From Deltaproteobacteria bacterium (GTDB lineage Bacteria; Desulfobacterota; JADFXK01): a DNA stretch of 7,268 bases. Below the pieces are notes generated by a model. It ran no database searches, was not told the origin of the DNA, and saw nothing but the letters and a program-made list of their open reading frames with translations. The position numbers were made by a program, and so were the translations under genes. Position 1 is the first letter of the stretch. Each line of letters begins with the position of its first letter. The stretch spans positions 1-7,268 of the forward strand of contig JADFYC010000185.1 of assembly GCA_015233295.1 (NCBI GenBank), written 5' to 3'. Below are positions 5,478 to 7,268 of the stretch, piece after piece.

Positions 5478-5552
5478 TTGGATCTCATCCGGGTCGGCCC
5501 TATTTGGTCCTATTGGTGGACAGATCAATGTCGTCTCAATGTCCCCGCCCGA
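5478..5552. other. Convergent gap between flhB and the VKOR-thioredoxin gene
   Basis: The two stop codons face each other across 75 nt. The only visible inverted repeat is GGACA (5518-5522) with TGTCC (5540-5544), a 5-bp stem around a 17-nt loop without a T run on either strand. It also contains the direct repeat CAATGTC (5526-5532 and 5537-5543). I see no convincing intrinsic terminator, so termination may be Rho-dependent or lie inside a coding region. Confidence 0.5.
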
Positions 5553-6464
5553 TCAACGAAAGATGTTTTTCAACGCCTCGGCGGACTCATCACGGCACGG
5601 CTCATTATGATCTTTTGACGCGGCTGAACAGCCGGGTAAAGCAGAGCTGGACAGTGCTTCCGAACCAAAGGGAATGCTGGAGATGATTAGAGGAATAGTC
5701 GTGGCTCCAGTCCGGCTTAAGGCGATTTTGTTGCGGAACAGGTTGATGGATGTGAGCAACCGGTCAAAAGCCAGGGAAGCCGGAGCCTCTTTTTGCCAGT
5801 GCCGGGTGAAGGCATCCCAGAGGGGGTAGCCTTGTTTTAGGAGGGAGGCGAGAAAGGCAGTCTGAAGGTAGTCTTCTTCATTTTTGGCGATAGGGTAGAG
5901 AGCCAGACGAGGAAGCAGGTCCGGCCGTTTCATCAGGTCTTGGATCATTTTTCGGCATGAGGGACAGGTGGCCGAATAGAATACCTGGATGGGAGAATCG
6001 GGCCGGCCGTAGATCGGCCACGGTGACACGGATTCTTTGGCCGCGAAGGTGACATTGATCATAAAAAGAAGCAGCCAAACACAGAAGATGGTCTTCATCC
6101 CCCGGCCCTGGGTGCGAATAAGAGCCAGGTAGGCCGAGCCAAGACAAGCAGCGACCAGGAGACAACTGACACATGGCCAAAGCACTAGCTGAAAAAAGAG
6201 AAAAAAACAGTCACCCAATACAAATAAGGAAGCTATCGCCAACAGATACTTGGACCCCGGCCGGATCAGGGAAAAAATGGACAAAATAGCGAAAGCCAGG
6301 GCGCCGAACCAATAAAGAGATATCCCGGCGAAGGAATAGTCTTTATAGACCCGGCAACCTTGGGTGAAACACCAAGACTCCGTCAACCCGGCGGCCGAAC
6401 AGATACAATAAAGCAAACCGGCCAGGCTGACTCCCGAGATGACTAGTGAGGAGCTGGACTTCAT
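5553..6464 (-). CDS. VKOR-like disulfide oxidase fused to a periplasmic thioredoxin-fold domain
   Basis: Bacterial VKOR proteins reoxidise periplasmic thiol oxidases and pass electrons to membrane quinones, replacing DsbB. The 303-residue product has five hydrophobic segments (about 7-25, 46-67, 72-94, 96-115, 124-141). Redox cysteines visible are C32 and C37 in the loop after helix 1, followed by a SFAGISLYWFG block with candidate Ser44, and C98-V-S-C101 at the start of helix 4. After helix 5 comes a thioredoxin-fold domain with CPSC (167-170, nt 5955-5966) and a probable cis-proline at TIP (P258). Basic residues after helices 2 and 4 place the thioredoxin domain in the periplasm, as in known VKOR-Trx fusions. 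A C-terminal tail adds C279 and C290. The ATG overlaps the upstream stop (ATGA), indicating translational coupling with the DsbC/DsbA-like gene. Residues 123-142 resemble a signal peptide, suggesting a historical fusion. Confidence 0.82.
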   Translation of the reverse strand: MKSSSSLVISGVSLAGLLYCICSAAGLTESWCFTQGCRVYKDYSFAGISLYWFGALAFAILSIFSLIRPGSKYLLAIASLFVLGDCFFLFFQLVLWPCVSCLLVAACLGSAYLALIRTQGRGMKTIFCVWLLLFMINVTFAAKESVSPWPIYGRPDSPIQVFYSATCPSCRKMIQDLMKRPDLLPRLALYPIAKNEEDYLQTAFLASLLKQGYPLWDAFTRHWQKEAPASLAFDRLLTSINLFRNKIALSRTGATTIPLIISSIPFGSEALSSSALPGCSAASKDHNEPCRDESAEALKNIFR

Positions 6465-7268
6465 GACGTTAACTCGTCAATTTTCTTTTCCTCGAATCCA
6501 ATGACCATAGTCCCGTCAATGAAGATGATGGGAACCGAGGTGACGCCTTGGGATGTCGCTTCCTTCACCTCAGAGTTTAACAAGGGGAAATAGGTGTCCT
6601 TCAGGATTTTGTAAGCAGCCGTCGTGTCGCCGCCCAGGCTTTTTCGGAGCTTCGGAACGGCGTCAAAGAATTGCTGAATTATTTCCTCAGGTTTTTCTTT
6701 CGGCTCCAGCTTGGTGTAGGCAAAATTGACTACCTCGGCCAGGCTGATTTGTTTTGTGTGGGCGTGTAATATTATGGCGCAGACGACCTCAGAGCCGGGA
6801 TGCACCGGATAATGGCATATCCTGATCGACTTGAGTTGGTCGCGCCGGTTCCACAGATGAGTCCAAACCTTCCGGCAAGCCGGACAAAAGGGATCTGAAA
6901 CAGTCACGACGTTATGTTTTCCGGATCCATTAAATACTGCTACCCCTAATTTTTCCGGGAGCTTAATTCGGGTGGCTTCGGTCATGGCCGCGAGGGACAG
7001 GCTATCCCCGGTGGCCAGCACATCTATCTCAGTGAACTGAAAGCAGCCGGTCTGGTCCACCGTCAAGGCCAGCGTATTCGGTTTGGGGTCGATCGCGGTG
7101 CTCGGCTGAACCACCGTCATCCTGACTGCGAATAGATGTAATGATCCCACATCAAAGGGAACTTTCTTCTTGATCTCCACCACGGCGGCTCCGGTATTTT
7201 GAGCAACCGGCCCCCCGTTACTTTTTACGGCCCGGATCCGGGCCAGGACATTGTCCTTTAGTCTCTGC
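6461..7268 (-). CDS. Periplasmic thioredoxin-fold thiol-disulfide protein (DsbC/DsbA-like), N-terminus off right edge
   Basis: The - strand frame is open from the right edge to a TGA at 6461-6463. A GTG at 7181-7183 is an internal possible start, but 28 further sense codons precede it without a stop, so the gene most likely begins outside the window; any signal peptide is therefore unseen. The visible part (about 268 codons) has an N-terminal alpha/beta region of uncertain family (to about 80 residues past that GTG). A thioredoxin-like domain follows, with VSDPFCPACRKVW: CPAC at nt 6875-6886. It ends with a helical insert and a probable cis-proline in TSVPIIFIDG. The two-part layout (N-terminal domain, then Trx with a DPFCP-x-C motif) resembles DsbC/DsbG isomerases or extended DsbA/BdbD-type oxidants; the CPAC dipeptide alone does not decide which. 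It overlaps the VKOR fusion by 4 nt and is probably its redox partner. Confidence 0.72.
   Translation of the reverse strand, partial: QRLKDNVLARIRAVKSNGGPVAQNTGAAVVEIKKKVPFDVGSLHLFAVRMTVVQPSTAIDPKPNTLALTVDQTGCFQFTEIDVLATGDSLSLAAMTEATRIKLPEKLGVAVFNGSGKHNVVTVSDPFCPACRKVWTHLWNRRDQLKSIRICHYPVHPGSEVVCAIILHAHTKQISLAEVVNFAYTKLEPKEKPEEIIQQFFDAVPKLRKSLGGDTTAAYKILKDTYFPLLNSEVKEATSQGVTSVPIIFIDGTMVIGFEEKKIDELTS

Noticed and set aside
5518..5544. Bidirectional terminator between flhB and the VKOR fusion
   Set aside because: The stem is only 5 bp with a 17-nt loop, and no T run follows on either strand.
7181..7183. GTG as the true start of the CPAC thioredoxin-fold gene
   Set aside because: The frame continues upstream for 28 sense codons to the window edge. 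A periplasmic protein should begin with a signal peptide, and none is present after this GTG.

Overview
The window is about 7.3 kb of bacterial chromosome, roughly half G+C by eye. It is mostly a flagellar export and switch operon on the + strand, with partial or complete genes on the - strand at both ends. The gene families (a FliL with a long charged linker, a GspC-like type II secretion gene, and a VKOR-type rather than DsbB-type disulfide system) suggest a Gram-negative, probably a Desulfobacterota/deltaproteobacterial lineage. That placement is an inference from gene content and protein style; there is no rRNA or other taxonomic marker.

Layout: (1) Positions 1-219, - strand, are the first 73 codons of an inner-membrane protein resembling GspC of the type II secretion system, with a good sigma-70-like promoter (271-299). 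(2) Positions 220-748 are a 529-bp divergent intergenic region. It holds that promoter, short repeats, a nearly T-free C/A-rich block, a + strand promoter candidate ending in a perfect TATAAT (574-579), and a probable ~160-nt GC-rich leader with a strong hairpin. (3) Positions 749-5477 carry fliL, fliN, fliO, fliP, fliQ, fliR and flhB, all co-oriented. FliO/P/Q/R and FlhB form the membrane export gate, FliN is part of the C-ring/export docking site, and FliL is stator-associated. fliM is not between fliL and fliN, and flhA does not follow flhB. (4) Positions 5478-5552 are a short convergent gap without a convincing terminator. (5) Positions 5553-7268, - strand, hold two overlapping genes for envelope thiol redox chemistry. 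The upstream one is a DsbC/DsbA-like thioredoxin-fold protein (CPAC), whose frame runs open off the right edge. The downstream one is a VKOR-thioredoxin fusion with three cysteine pairs.

How the parts may relate: flagellar P-ring protein and many type II secretion substrates need periplasmic disulfide bonds in the bacteria where this has been studied. A disulfide oxidase/isomerase pair beside flagellar and secretion genes is therefore plausible as an envelope-assembly neighbourhood, but no sequence evidence here proves a functional link.

The flagellar genes themselves look ordinary and intact. The points most worth a second look are non-coding or architectural: the G-quadruplex-capable tract inside fliL, the folded 161-nt fliO-fliP gap with mutually exclusive pairings, the structured fliL leader, and the VKOR-thioredoxin fusion with a signal-peptide-like internal start. 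I did not find a wholly new multi-gene system, CRISPR array, insertion sequence or tRNA.
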